A stretch of 64,000 nt of DNA, taken from the NCBI GenBank assembly GCA_008921705.1, contig VFFE01006594.1, positions 806,138-870,137 on the forward strand, given 5' to 3'. The stretch comes from Burhinus oedicnemus. Taxonomy: Eukaryota; Chordata; Aves; Charadriiformes; Burhinidae. Numbering within the stretch: the stretch's first letter is position 1; each line of letters starts with the position of its first letter. Positions 34,681 to 47,900 of this stretch are shown piece by piece. The notes beneath the pieces were generated by a model that searched no databases, was not told the DNA's origin, and saw only the letters and a program-made list of their open reading frames with translations. The translations under genes and the position numbers were made by a program.

Positions 34681-37600
34681 CACCAGTGACATTTGCATTG
34701 TCTAACAGGTTTTTTTGCTCTCCATAATGCAATATGCCTCCCAGAAGGATGCTGCTCCACTCACTTTTGGAAGTGTCAGGACAGTAGGCTGTATATGTTT
34801 GCTCCGCATGTGTCCATGCAAACTAGCGTCCCTACTGCCAGGTGATTTACTCGGTGATATGATTCATCTCATGTTTGCATACCTGCTGCTTCCAGGGAAG
34901 CAGTGCATGTTCATGGTAATAATGAGGTCTTGCTTAAAAATAGACCAGCTTCCTTCATTTTCTTGTCCTTCTGTTTGCTCGATGATTTGTCGGGTGTTGC
35001 CAGCACGAATGTTTGTTCCTGTTGCTCTGCAAGCTGTTCACCCCTTCCCTCCTCCCCTACGTGTTAGTTTTCTTCAGTGAAGCAGTGCCCTGCTCTTTTC
35101 GTCCCTGGTTGAGGTAGCAAAACCTTGCACTGTTGAGATTTATGGGTTCATTTAGAGAGGTGGGTAAGAGTCCCTGCTCGTTCTTGAATTTCAATAGAAA
35201 ATTAGCATCTGCCTAGGACAAGAAGTACATTGTGCAGTATGTCTTCCTCTTCAACTCCCACACCTGATGAAGTCCAACCTGTAGAGCTACTTCTGAAAAG
35301 TTAAAATAATTACCTCGCTGTTTCGCTCCAGGGCTCAGAGCCATCCTCTTGTCTTTGTGCTTTCTACAGTGGTTTTTCCTACAAATTAATCTGTGACCTG
35401 CCCTCCATTTGGGTTGCTTTTTTGGACAGGGTGGAGATGGAAAGGAAGATGGGCTATTTCCAAAGGAGCTCTGGGTTGTGACCTAACCGTGTTTCCTGTG
35501 AAATGCTTGGACTGCGTGTAATTACATACGCTTAAATCTTTCTACTGCTTTGCACTTTTTGCTTTTATTGTTGTTTTCACCAGGGCTTCCTGCATGTAAA
35601 AACGAGTATGTTTTCTAATCTAATGAAGCCATTGAAAAATGCTGCAACCTTTGCAGCAGCCATCCCAACACAGGCTTTGTGGAAACCACTTCAAAACTAA
35701 TAGCAGTGGCAATTGTGTGGGTGGGAGGGGAGGAGAGCACGTTCATCTGCAGCATGGTGGTGTCATGGGGTAGAGGAGGTCTGGGTTTGTACAATCAACC
35801 CCTGCAATTGTTGTGAAATTCTCTTCTCCTGCAGCACTTATTACTATGTAAAATTGAAATCTGCATGATTTCCTGCTGTGAGTGCCTGTGCCAGGGGACT
35901 GGTTTCTATAGTAACTAATATCAAGGACCTGGCTGGGACTTTGCTTCGGAGCTGTATTTGAGCGTATTTCGCAGTTCGATGCAATCCTCTACGAGTATTT
36001 GATTGATGACAAACAAGAAGTCGGGGGTTGTGGCTGCTATTGCTACAGTAGTAGTAGTGTGTGCACCTCAGCATGTGCATTTAGGTCTGAAAATAGGCAT
36101 TTTGCAAAATATGGGAGTTGGAGGGCAGTGTGTGTGTGTCTTCCCCCCGCCCCACCAAGGGAGAGCTGCTGAATGGAAACACTGGAAAATATACCGATGA
36201 GTGTTTATTCTGGAGTCACTTCAGCCCATCTTGGAGTGAAACATAAGCCTAGGAACTGGGTCCATTTTCTCCCAAGAGTAACAGCCATTGCTGTTGCCAC
36301 TGTTCTGTTTTGAAGCAGAGCTGGTGTTTGTTCTGCTGAGCGCGATAAATAGTGCTGTTAATGCGGTTTCATGTGCAGGACCAGCTTCTGCCCTCGCTTA
36401 GGCCCAGGCACACCTACTAAATGTATTTGTTTTGCAGGGTTAAGCTGGCAAGGGGATGGAGAGGGTTGAAGGTTGGCTTGTAGCCTGTAGGCTTTTAGGG
36501 TGCCAGGCAATATGGAAAGCCTGGTTTGCACAGTTTGCCAGGAGGCCAGAAAGGCATAGTGGGGTCAGGTGCATGAAGATGAAACTTAGCCTTCCATTTA
36601 GGGTCACTTTCAAAGCAAAACTTGTATCATGTGATGGAGGTGGGGAAGGAATGCAGAACCGTGGTCTCTGGTCCAGAGAAGTCCTCTAAGTACAAAAATT
36701 GGATATAGGCAGCCAGCAATAGTTTTGGTCTCTTCCCTCCCCTCCCCTCCCACCCTCCGTAGGTCCCCAGAAATGTGTTGAGGCCAAGCTTGAACTCTGA
36801 AGTAAGGTTATGGCATTGATGAAATAATCTGAAGTGTGAAGGTGTCTTTGTGTGTGACTGAAGGTCAGTTTTCATGGCTGTGCTAGAAAAGGCGGTGTGT
36901 ATGAGTATGTGCTCCCCCCCTGCATCTCTCCCAAGCCCTCTTCCCCAAAAAGCCAAGCATCTTCGAGGAGAGGGTGAAATTGTGTGTCTGATGCACGCAT
37001 GTGTGCACACACCTGGTTAAGTGAGGAGTGCCATTTGCTCAGCCAGCTCAAAGGGAGCCTTGACTTGGCCACCGCAAGAGTAGATTCTTACTCATTTGGT
37101 ATTTGGGGATGCTGGAGGGAGCTGAGGAAGGAGAGTGTAGAGAGGAAGTCATGGAAGGAGGACAAAGAGGAGCTGCGTGTGTTGTGCTGGGGATATTTAG
37201 GGGGGATCAGGTACATATTGATGAAGAAATGAGGCATTTTATATAAAAGAAAAAAAGTCTGTTCAGAGAGGTCGTCTTTTATGTTCACTGCTTACGTATG
37301 CAAGTCCATAGTAAAAAGTATTACAGTGATTTAAAAAAAAAAACGAAAAACTGTTACTGGATTAAACCAGTTGCATCAAGAGAGCAGAGTAATGACGTGT
37401 TTGAATAATCTAAAATAATTTGACGCTGAGATATGACCAGATTAACAGTTTGAGAAGCAGTATTGGAAACTATCGTTTGAGAACATAATGGCAGATGTTG
37501 CAGAGAAATAATCATTTTCTTGTGTAGAAGTAAAAAAATCTCCCTTTCTTGCAAGCAGGTACTAAGCAGAGTGCTACAATGAAGTCTTAGAATAAGATTT

Positions 37601-39300
37601 TGTTATATTTACACAATACAGTGATGCAAGTCTGGAACATTGAGTTGTTATAAATAAATTAAACTCAAAGTGCATTTACTAAATACTTGAAGTGCATATT
37701 GTGATGGATTATCCCTGTTTTTAATGCTTGTTCATTTTCTGCTAGTCTGCAAAATCACTGGAGTCTAATAGAGCACATTTCCTTTTGATGCTGTTGTGAA
37801 TGTGTATTCATTTTAAATCTAGGTTATCTTGCATGGAGAATAGCAGCTCAGTGTGAGCGTTAGTCACTTTGGTTCAAAGGTAAAGAGTTCACATGTAGCT
37901 CTTCTTGTAGCTACTGTGCAGGCAGGAGCCTTGGTTATGAATGTAGTCAAGGGAATGCTTGAGCTGTTAAGCTGAAATTTAGCTTGCTGCTGGGGAAATG
38001 AGTGCTGTCACTGAGTACGTACCATGATGCAAAGCCCTCTCCAGACTCTGGTTCAAATGCACCATGCACATTCAAGATGGATAATTGATTTAGACTAACA
38101 GATTTTAATCTTCATTGTAAGCTTGAGGCTGGCCTTGGTAGGAGCTACAAACTCCATGTTTTTCAAGCTGTATTTTAACAAGGGTTTTAGCTATTCTCTC
38201 TGAAGTGTCTGCCTGTTTTGAGAGACTCTGTTCTTCACAATATATTTTCTTTGTTGGCAACCTTACTAATTTAACATGGCTTCCAAAATTAGGAGTGGGG
38301 AAAAAAGCTTGGTATATGTTTCTGGTGTGCATCTATAGAGATAGTGAGGAAGGTAGTTGAGATGTTACTGTAGGGTGACTTTATGCACAGTGTAATTGAG
38401 CTTGAAGTTCAGGTGTGAGTATTTTAAGCCAAATGTACTTGTTAGAATAAAGCTTTCTGGTTAAGGCTTTGTATCAGAGTTAATGGGTTCTCTCACAGCA
38501 AAGAAGCTAATGCCTTCAAAAGTGCATACAACCACCCATCTGCCATTGTGAATATTGCCAAGGGGTTTTTGGACCAGAGTGGCAAGAAGTCTGTCCTGTG
38601 CTCTGTGAAGAGGTTGGTTAATAAAGGCTAAAGTGTGATCAGGTTAAAAAGTACTATTCAGTATCCTTTCCAGAGCTCCTTGTCTCTAATGTACTATTTT
38701 GACTGTTGCCTAATCTGTTGGAAAAGGTCAGAATTTTGATCTCTCTAGATCTTAGTTTTTGAGGTCATGATCGTCATGGATAAAGTGACCTATGTTTTTG
38801 AGTTAATGCTTAACTTCTGTTTACTTCAAGTTAGTCCCAGTTTGGTTCTGAGTTACTTTCAGGAGTGATTTTTGTCAAAAAAGAGGAAGCTGGACTCAAA
38901 ATTTGTGCCCTCTAGGTCTACACAGAATCTGAAGGATGTGTGAATAGCTTTCTTCTCTTGCTTTCTTTTACATTCAGCATGTAAAAAGCTTCTCATGACC
39001 AATGGGAGTAAACATTAAACATTAATGATGCAGCTTTAAGTTGCATGGAAATAAACTGGGGCAAGTCAGTTCATTTTACCTTTGATTCACTGCTTCCAAG
39101 AGTTAAAAAGAGAAAAGGTTGAAGGGACACAAGGCAAATATGAGTCTCTTCCTTTAGCTCTTTCTTGTAATGACACATTTTGCCCCAAACAATAGTTTCA
39201 GTATGTAGATGCACAGAATTTATAATTTCCAAGTATAATTTGGAGTTTTGTTTTTTTTAAAGCAAGCACTGTGATAACAGCAATTTATATAATTGCGATG

Positions 39301-39341
39301 ATTTCTAGTTAAAGGGAGATTTATTTCTAGTTAAAGGGAGA
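39301..39341 (+). repeat. Tandem duplication, 19-bp unit with 22-bp period
   Basis: ATTTCTAGTTAAAGGGAGA occurs at 39301-39319 and again at 39323-39341, separated by TTT. The copies are identical. Confidence 0.9.
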
Positions 39342-39778
39342 ATAAAATAAAGACTTCCAAGAATAGTCCTGGATTGTAGAGGTTTGATCATCCCCTGGGA
39401 TGGAGGTGTGAAGTGGTAGTTTGACTACAAGACTTGGATGTCAAGCATTGCCAGGCACATCTGTTTTGTATGACCTATTTATAGCAATGAGAATTTCTTC
39501 TGGTGTTAGTATCTACAAAGTTTGTGCAAGTTACTTAATTATCCGTTGTTTTGGAGATCCAGCGTGAGATGCCATGTAACTCCTGCAGAGTGATTACATT
39601 AAAAATGTAGGGGGGTCTGGAATTCCTGCCACCTAATTTCTTCAATGATGTTATTTACGCTCCTAGAGATGCTGCTTTGTGTGCCCAGAACTACCCCCGA
39701 AACATTAATGGGGCTGAACAGGTGGATACCTGTTCACAGGATCTTGAAGGCAACTAGATTTTTACCTCCCCCTCCTCC

Positions 39779-39805
39779 TTTTTTTTTTTTTTTTTTTTTT
39801 TTTTT
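39779..39805 (+). repeat. Poly-T run of 27
   Basis: This is the longest uninterrupted homopolymer in the window. It follows a C/T-rich stretch (CCTCCCCCTCCTCC), so the whole 39765-39805 block is a polypyrimidine tract on the sense strand. Confidence 0.9.
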
Positions 39806-40908
39806 GTCTGGGGTAACTGTTGTTTTCCAGTGTTTCGTGAGCCTGTCTAGATTTCCCTGTCTGGCTTTGCAGAGGGCAGTGCTTGTTTTTATTGGAAAGA
39901 GGCTTACCTGTGGTTTTTTGTTTTCAACTTCTGTGGGTTTCCGTGCTTTTTCCTTTCTTTCTGTGGCACGACATGTTTCCTGCAGCATTTTCAGCATATT
40001 TGCATTAAGTTGGATGATTCAGAAACATGTAACTTGAAGAACAGCCTGGTTTTGCAAGAGGGCCGGTAATAACAAGAGGTGAACATGATGCAGTATTCTT
40101 GATTGTTTGAACGGGGTTAGGCCTACTACAGTTTTGTTACTCTTTCTTGGTCCCTAAAAAACTCACGTGCTCTTCTTATAACACATACAGACCTTTCTCA
40201 GTGGTTGTATAGAAGTATTAAGGCAGACAAACTCGTTTCTGCCACGTAAAAAAGATGTCAAACTAGACAATCCTGAAAGCCTTGTTTTTAAAGCTCCACT
40301 TCCCTGGCCATATTAGTTCAGGTTTTAATTACATGATATTAAGATTTCTTAAATGCAGTATATTTGGACAAAGACCTTTCCATGCAGCAGTGAACTCTTT
40401 GCTTGTAATAATTTGCCTCCTCTTCTGTTTTCTGTTAACTTGCTTTAGATTTCAATTCTGTAGGTAGAGCTGCAACTCTTTTTAGGATATTTAAAAGAGG
40501 TCTACGGGGAGTTTGCTTTGTGGGAAGAGTTGTCAAAGCCATCTCACTGGTTTAAGCTATGATGAAAACCATTTTAATATTTTTATAATGCTATTTTTAG
40601 GCTCAGTTATGCTGGAGGAAGAGTGGGAGTAGAGTTGCTTTGACAGGAACGTGAGGAACAGCATCTGTAGGTTGGAGGGATATGTTCTCAATATAAGTTA
40701 TCAGTTAATTAAATCTGCTTGGGAAGGTTTCTGTGGGAGCACTAAACAGTGTTGGCCTCATATGATTTAAGTATCGGTGAATCACCTTAGTATGGACAAC
40801 TGGACAGGTAGATCTTGGAGAAAAAGTAATTTCTAAGCTTAAAAAAAAAAAGCGCCTCTTGGGTTATCTTTTTTTAATAGCCATCTAGTGCATAATTCAG
40901 ATTACAAT

Positions 40909-40925
40909 TTTTTTTTTTTTTTTTT
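40909..40925 (+). repeat. Poly-T run of about 17
   Basis: A homopolymer T tract in intron 3. Confidence 0.85.
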
Positions 40926-41397
40926 AAGTATTAGGGTGAAACATGATTAGAGGATAAGTTATTCGCTCCAGTTAGCTGTCCAAGAGGCAAAGATGGCAGT
41001 TCTGCCCAGCTGGTGAGGGAACTGTGCTTTGATAAGTAGGGTCGAGTGAATGAATGGTGGCAGACAGGTGACTGCCATTTTGTGTTTTACATATGGAAGG
41101 CATCAGGCCACGAAGCCTCTCAGGCTCCTTGTCTCCCTACCTTTTTGTTTCTTAGCCAACTGAAGGCCTCTGTGTCCTACAGACAGACAGCAGCCTGTCT
41201 GGCTTCACCCCTCTTCCCTGGTCATCTGCTTCACCTTGGTTTTGAAATATGTATGGCTGCAGCCATGTGCTGCTGACCACAGAAGTCAAACTTGGCTTTG
41301 ATTTGGGTTTCATCTTGCAGTGGCTGGTCTCAATCTGCGGGAGAAACTGTACCAGGGTTTCAAAGCATTGAAGTGATTCACAGCTAATTTTCTTTTT

Positions 41398-41440
41398 AAG
41401 GACCAGAAGGACCATTAGATCATCTAACCTGATTATCTCT
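41398..41440 (+). mobile_element. Probable ancient CR1-type LINE scrap
   Basis: AAGGACCAGAAGGACCATTAG followed by ATCATCTAACCTGATTATCTC closely follows the old amniote CR1 3' motif in which 'gaccagaagggaccattagatcatctagtctgacctcc' is typical (recalled). It is short and has no coding part. The 132-codon open frame that starts just after it (41477-41875) is not recognisable. Confidence 0.45.
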
Positions 41441-44280
41441 GGCGGACTGGTCAGGGCTTAGTCTATTGCAAGCCTGGTGCTGGACCCAGCCATGGCTGCA
41501 GCCCTCCAGCAGAGAGGCGTGGGAATAGGCAGTGTCTCTGGAGTCGCAGATGCTCTGGCACATGCTCCAGCTGCATCGTCTTTGTATAAAAATATATGTA
41601 AAAAAAAACCCAAAAAAACTTCTTTAACCAAACTAGTACCCGCAAGAAGTCTTGCTTGGATTGCCTTCCTTGACTTGAGTCCTGAAGCAAATACAGACAT
41701 TGGGCTTAATGGTGTCTATCATCTGTGGATTTTGGATGAAACTTACAGACAGGGGAGGGATCGTCTTGCCCCATCTCAGAACGGGCAGGAATATGTACCA
41801 CCTTCTGTAACATGTGAGTCTCATGGTGCTCATGGAAACAGCTGTGCCAACAATTCGAGCCATGGCCTGGAATGACATACCATGGCCGGGAATAAGCAAC
41901 GTGTTGTGGAGAGAGCTGGTAGCTCCCATTTTGGTGTGGTTAGCTGCAAGAGTCTAAATAAAAACTGCAGTGAAGAGATCCGCTTTTGTCCTTCCACAGC
42001 TTGTGAGCCCCTCTATAGCACAGAGCTCCTGTGGTTCATGCCAGTATCGGTAACCGTCAAGTTCTCCTCAGAATTTCTCTGTTTTATATGCTTTCTTTTT
42101 TTACTTCCCTCTGTTGTTGGATTGAGATTTAAAAATAACCCACCTTTTCCCACCCCCGCAGCAAACGATCTTGACCAAACTGCCTGAAGACTACCTCTTC
42201 CCATGGTGCAGGCAGAGTTGCATCGGTGAGAGCGGAGCCAACAGTGGAGGCTAGCATCTTGTTTTCCTACAGACTTATTTCATTAATGACATAGATGGTG
42301 GTAGCGGGTCACTTAACACTTGTGTGTTTTGCAGCTTTTGTCTGTGCTGGGACGAGAGGAGACAAAAAGCACAGCTGCAGCAGGGTCGTGGAAGTTGCAG
42401 GTGTGAGGTTGGCTGGAGGATGCCAAACTGCCATCTGTGTTGATGCTTTGTGATATTTTTTTTCGCAGTCCACTTGCCTAAAAATGACAGCAAGAATATA
42501 AAATAACAGTAAGTAACTGAAGATAGCTTTCCTCCAGTTTCTGCTGCCTCGCTGTTTAGCCAGATGTCTGTGAAAGTGTAAGAGTTGAAATTGCATCAGG
42601 CTTAAGGGATGGTGCCCTGTCAGCGTGTTCAATCTTTGAGGTGCTTTTCCTCTGTTGCTTTAAACATGTTTGTCCTCTGCTGTCTAGCAGAGGTGGAGAA
42701 ACAGAAGAAAGAAGTTGCAGGTGTTATTTGCATAAAATTGTACAAAGAGAAGCAGAAACATACTGCTTTGCTTATTTGTGTGGTTAGTACCCATTTTTTG
42801 TGCCTGTGTTCTGACATTTTAAAGCTAAATAAGTAGGATAAATAACCTTAAGCATTTAAAAAAGGAAAAAAAAAAAATGTGATGGTTGCGATAATTAAGT
42901 CAGTGATGTCCTGTATGCATTTTAAATTCCTAGTTCTTGTATGCTGTTAAATTTCTCTGTCTGGTATGCAGCATGTCTGCTTGTTTACAAAATGCCTTGG
43001 AGCTGCATGGATTCCCTCGTACTGTGTGCAGAGTGGTTTATAATGCTGTTAGGCATGTGTTGTTCTGGCTAGAGAGATATACTGGGAGCTGTGCTTTGGA
43101 TTGCACAAATATAGTTTCCAGGAATGGTCATGAGGATCAGCAGAAAGAGCTTTAAAGAGTGAGTGGATGCAGCACGATCTTTGGCTGAAGAGAAGCCCTT
43201 TGCTTGTGGCTGGGGTAATTCAGGCTGCTCCGAAATACAGAGCCTGAGCAGCTATTTTCCCAAACGGCTTCCTGAAATAACAGAGAGGGAAACTCTGAGC
43301 ATGCTGTCTTTCCTCTCTTTTCCTCCTTATTTGCACTACAAGAAGGCGCTAGGCACTGAGGGAACTAGTTTTCTTTTAAAGTTGGAGATATTTGCATAGG
43401 GCAAGTTACGTTCACTGCTGTCTACTTTTGAGATGCTTCCTTTTGGAAGGAGAGGCTTTAAGCAGCTGTAAGACCAGAAATACAGCACAATGCATTACCG
43501 ACTGTATTTGTCATTCTCATCTAGAGAGAAAATGTGCTGATTACATTCAGCAATTTATTTTTTTTTAATTGGAGAAAAATGAGGTGCTGGTCTGTATTCA
43601 GCTTGCAAAAAAGAAAAAGAGACAATACTACTTTGTATGTGCAAATTGAAATTGCAACTATCTGGACAAAAGTGATGGGCACTTAACAATATAAACAAGT
43701 TAATATCTCAGTATCTGTTCATGGAGTTGATTGACTAGTCTCTTCATAATGGTGAAATTTACATATTTATGGGGTAGTCTTACAGTTTGGGCAATTTTTT
43801 ATTGAATTAAATTTAATTAGATCAACTACTGCTAAATGGTTTTTCTTTTTATAGAGGGTGAGAGATTTTCTGTTTAAGAAGACTCAGAAGAATTAACAGA
43901 TGATTTGGCAACAGATGTCCAGCAGCTTGTAACATGCAATTTTTCTTTGCACTCCAGACCACTTCAGTTGGATGTGTGCACTTTATCTGCAGAATACAGC
44001 TTTAGACCTTGCAGATTTGCTAGTGCTTCTATGCAACTGCCGGAGTGGCAGGGAATATTTTTATTATATGACATTTGAAATAATATCTTAAGGCTACTTT
44101 CTTGTGCTGCACATTTAGCAGTCTCAGATAGTTATTCACTTTAGAGCCTGTCACTGGTAAGCATTGTATTTTTGGTGTTAAAGCAGTGACTTCAGCTGCT
44201 AGATCTCTGCTTTCTACCCAGTTCCTGCAACCTGTACAGTTAGTCTATACAACAGGCTGTGACCTTCGTGTGTCTTATAT

Positions 44281-44990
44281 TCATAGAATCATAGAATGGT
44301 TTAGATTGGAAGGAACCTTAAAGATCATCTAGTTCCAACCCCCGCTGCCATGGGCAAGGACGTCTCCTACTAGACCAGATTGCCCAAAGCCCCATCCAGC
44401 CTGGCCTTGAACACTTCCAGGGATGGGGCCTCCACAGCTTCCCTGGGCAACCTGTTCCAGTGCCTCACTACCCTCATAGTGAAAAATTTCTTCCTGAGAT
44501 CTAATCTAAATTTACCCTCTTCCAGTTTGAAGCCGTTACCCCTTGTCCTATCATTAACATGCCCTTGTGAAAAGTCCCTCTCCAGCTTTCTTGTAGGCCC
44601 CTTTCAGATACTGGAAAGCTGCAATAAGGTCTCCGTGGAGCCTTCTCTTCTCCAGGCTGAACAACTCCAACTCCCTTAGCCCGTCCTCATAGCGCTCTAA
44701 CCCTCTGATCTTCTTCGTGGCCCTCCTCTGGACCTGCTCCAACAGGTCCATGTCCTTCTTATGCTGAGGGCTCCAGAGCTGGACACAGTACTCCAGGTGG
44801 GGTCTGACCAGAGTAGAGTAGAGGGGCAGAATCACCTCCCTCGACCTGCTGGCCACACTTCTTTTGATGCAGCCCAGGATGCAGTTGGCCTTCTGGGCTG
44901 CAAGCACACATTGCTGGCTCATGTTGAGCTTCTCATGTACCAACACCCTTAAGTCCCTCTCCTCAGGGCTGCTCTCCACCCAGCCTGTAT
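44281..44990 (-). mobile_element. CR1 LINE, 5'-truncated, ORF2 broken
   Basis: Read on the minus strand this is the last part of CR1 ORF2 and the 3'UTR, ending in TCATAGAATCATAGAATGG (the ATTCTATG tail on the other strand). Recognisable blocks in order: a [15 protein letters not shown] segment, [80 protein letters not shown] and [11 protein letters not shown]. The frame ends in a stop near 44554 where one extra base, compared with the expected frame, shifts it; the downstream C-terminal segment continues in another frame at 44380-44550. Three residues are also missing after the RGLE block. It is a dead copy, longer than the others, and opposite in orientation to the host gene. The 5' boundary is approximate. 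Confidence 0.93.
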
Positions 44991-47900
44991 TTGTACATTC
45001 ACAATGGATCATAAAACTGCAGGTGGTATGACCTGTCATCACCTGCTGTAAAGGGACTGGAAATGAGCTATTCTAAGGCTTTGTTGAAAGGATGTATAGC
45101 TCTTGCAAGTTAGCAGATGGAAGTGACTGGTATGATGCCTTCTTAGATCTGCTGGATTAATTACTGTGATAAGCAGTGATTATGGACCAAGACAGTGTGT
45201 AAAATGTAGAGGATTCCAGCATCCCTGTTACCCAGCTGAACCATCGTCTTTCTCTGTAAGCAAGGTTTGCAGAGCCAAGTAGAAAGTACAGTCACCTTCA
45301 GAATATCCTTCTCCTGCAGTATTTGCTTCTTTAGGCACATGGGACCTCTTCAGCAGTAAATAGCGGTCGCCCTAGTGGTTAGAGGAGCTTTTCTTACCTG
45401 CTGGTTGGTTGAAGATGTGAAGATGTGAGGTTGTGCAATTCGCACAGATCTACAGAGGCTTATGTCTCAGGATTGAGGTTCAGTGCTTTATTTTAAATGG
45501 GGACGCACTGCGGGACAAGTTAGTGCTAGATCCATGCATCTGCCATGCTTTGAGCTATGTCTAGGCACTGATCTTGCCAGTTGCTAGATGTTCAGAAAAC
45601 AAGATGAGGCTAAACTGCGTTCAGAGCTGGATGAGGAGCATGAAAGCTGAGTGATAATGCAATTGCAGGTCAGTAAACTGGAGGTTAATTGTTAACAGTG
45701 TTTTTAATGAACTTTCTGATTGCAAGACCTTTGAGATAATGCCTGCATGCTCAGCACTGTGTATGTGGCTAGGCTTGCCCTGGAACAAGCGTGTTGGCAG
45801 AGGAGATTGTGTTCATAGTACCATCAGAATAACAGCTTGAGAACCCCTAGCTCTTCTAATACCTGAGACACTTACACCACAGAAGTAACTGAAAATGCAG
45901 GGATTTAGTCCAGAAGCATGATTTCTTTTAATCCATGAATATTAATTTCTTTTTCAAAAGCAACAGTGTTTTATTTCAGTTAAGGTAGTGCAAAACACAG
46001 GTCTTGCAGTTTTTGAGTAGGTCTTTCTGATATGGGCATCTCTAACAGCTCAGACATGCTTCATTCAAATTAAAAAATACACGGGCCTGTTCATAAACCT
46101 CCAGAGCAGGTTTATGGCACAGACACTGACTGAGGCTACTTGTTCATTTCAAGAGTGGATTGGATATTTAGCTCTTAATTCCTATGAATAGGGTTTTTCT
46201 TAGCTAACCTCATTTGAATGGAAGTGGGAGAGTGGGGGAGGAAAAAGAAATGGGAGGGAGCGTTCACATTTGTGGAGGCAATTTTTTTAAAAAAAAACTA
46301 AATGTTATCTGCTGTAAATCATACACTGTAGTACACACAGCATTAAAGTATAAGGTGGATTTTTGCAGCTGCTGGAATAAAAACGGCTGTGACCCTTTCA
46401 GATGAATAATAAGTTGCAATCCTAAATGTAGCACTTCATAATTAAGGAACCTCCCTTGCTAATTTGTACAGCTGACTGGAATATGGGCAGTGCATTGAGA
46501 ATGTATCCCTTAAATTTTGGGTGTCCTGTGTGTGACTACGTGATGCTGTGTGATATTCTGTAGAAGACTTGAGTGAATCAGGATGGTGTCTGGGGTAGCA
46601 TCCTGGTATTCAGAGAGATCCCAATGCAAATTCTTGACTTCATCAAGTTTTGATCTTTGGGCTTGCATGTTTTGTGTTTTCCAGTTGGTGGCAAACGTAA
46701 CTTTCATGTGTGCAAGGGAGGTGGAAATGGGGTAGGTAAAGGAAAAATCATAGGAAGGGGACATTTATTGGTTGCTTTATAAAGTATTTTCTCATAAACG
46801 TTATTGGAAGGAAGTATTGCAAACCTGCAGCAACATAAAAAGGAATTTTACTACACCTTCTTTGGCACACTTGGAAGTTGTGTTATGGCACAGCAAGTCA
46901 ATTTTCTGGACCTCCTAGTATCTTCACTCTTACAGAGGTTGCTTGGGTTTTGTTTCAATTTTTCTCTCTCTGACTTCTGAAGACAGGATGCATTGTTTAA
47001 AAGCGACAGCACTTGATTTAAAAATAAAACCAAAAAAACCCTCAACAAAATTAGTATCTTGCAGCTAGCATACATGTCAAAAGAAAGGCTTGCTGCTAAT
47101 TTGGACAGCATTTGTTCCTGCAGTGTAGACAAGCTGAGAACGTGGACAAAATAACTGGTTTTCCAGCTATAGATTTTTGTTGTTGTTGGCTTCAGAATCT
47201 CTTCAGACATGATGATCAGACAAAATATGAAGTAAGTATTTATGTAAATAAATAATCTCCCTCAATGATAATAGAGCAAATTCTGTCAGTTCCATGTTTG
47301 CACTGCTGCAACTTTGGGTGCAAAAATGATTTTTTTTTTTTCTTTCATGCTCATTCTACACATCGTCTTCCAACTCTGTGAATTGATAGAGCACATCTGT
47401 GCTACTTGAGAACAAACCAGTATGAAGTCATAGTCCCTTAAATAGCTTGTAGGATGGAAATGCTGAAGACAGCCTTCTTTTCATCTCCTGTGGGTCCTCT
47501 TGTACGGGACTCTGGAATCTTGGCTTTGATTCTTCATGCAGAGTCTTCACAATATCCACATCTGGGCTATGAATGTAGCTGAGAACAGATCTGCTTTAGA
47601 TCTTTATGGCTAATAATAACTTTAAAAAACAAATGCTTCTACCAGAAGAATAGTTGTGTGGTCTCTAACACAGACCGAGTTGAGACAAAAAGGAAAATCC
47701 CGTAGTATCCAAATAGCCTGAACTGGTGTCAGATGCCAGAGTTGTTCAAGCAATTTTATGTCAATTGACAAAGAATTTATTTTTTAACTTCTTGCTAAAT
47801 CTTGTCTGTCTGATATCTGCATATTCTCCCAGATAATCTGCATTATAGTCAACACAGTCTGTATTTAAAAAAGGGCATTTTGCAGAGCTTATTATTTCCA

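Noticed and set aside
39645..40037. 130-codon open frame through the 27-T run.
   Set aside because: The poly-Phe stretch from poly-T keeps the frame open artificially.
41477..41875. 132-codon plus-strand open frame after an old CR1 scrap.
   Set aside because: No recognisable protein; an overlapping minus-strand frame is equally open; no splice or promoter context.
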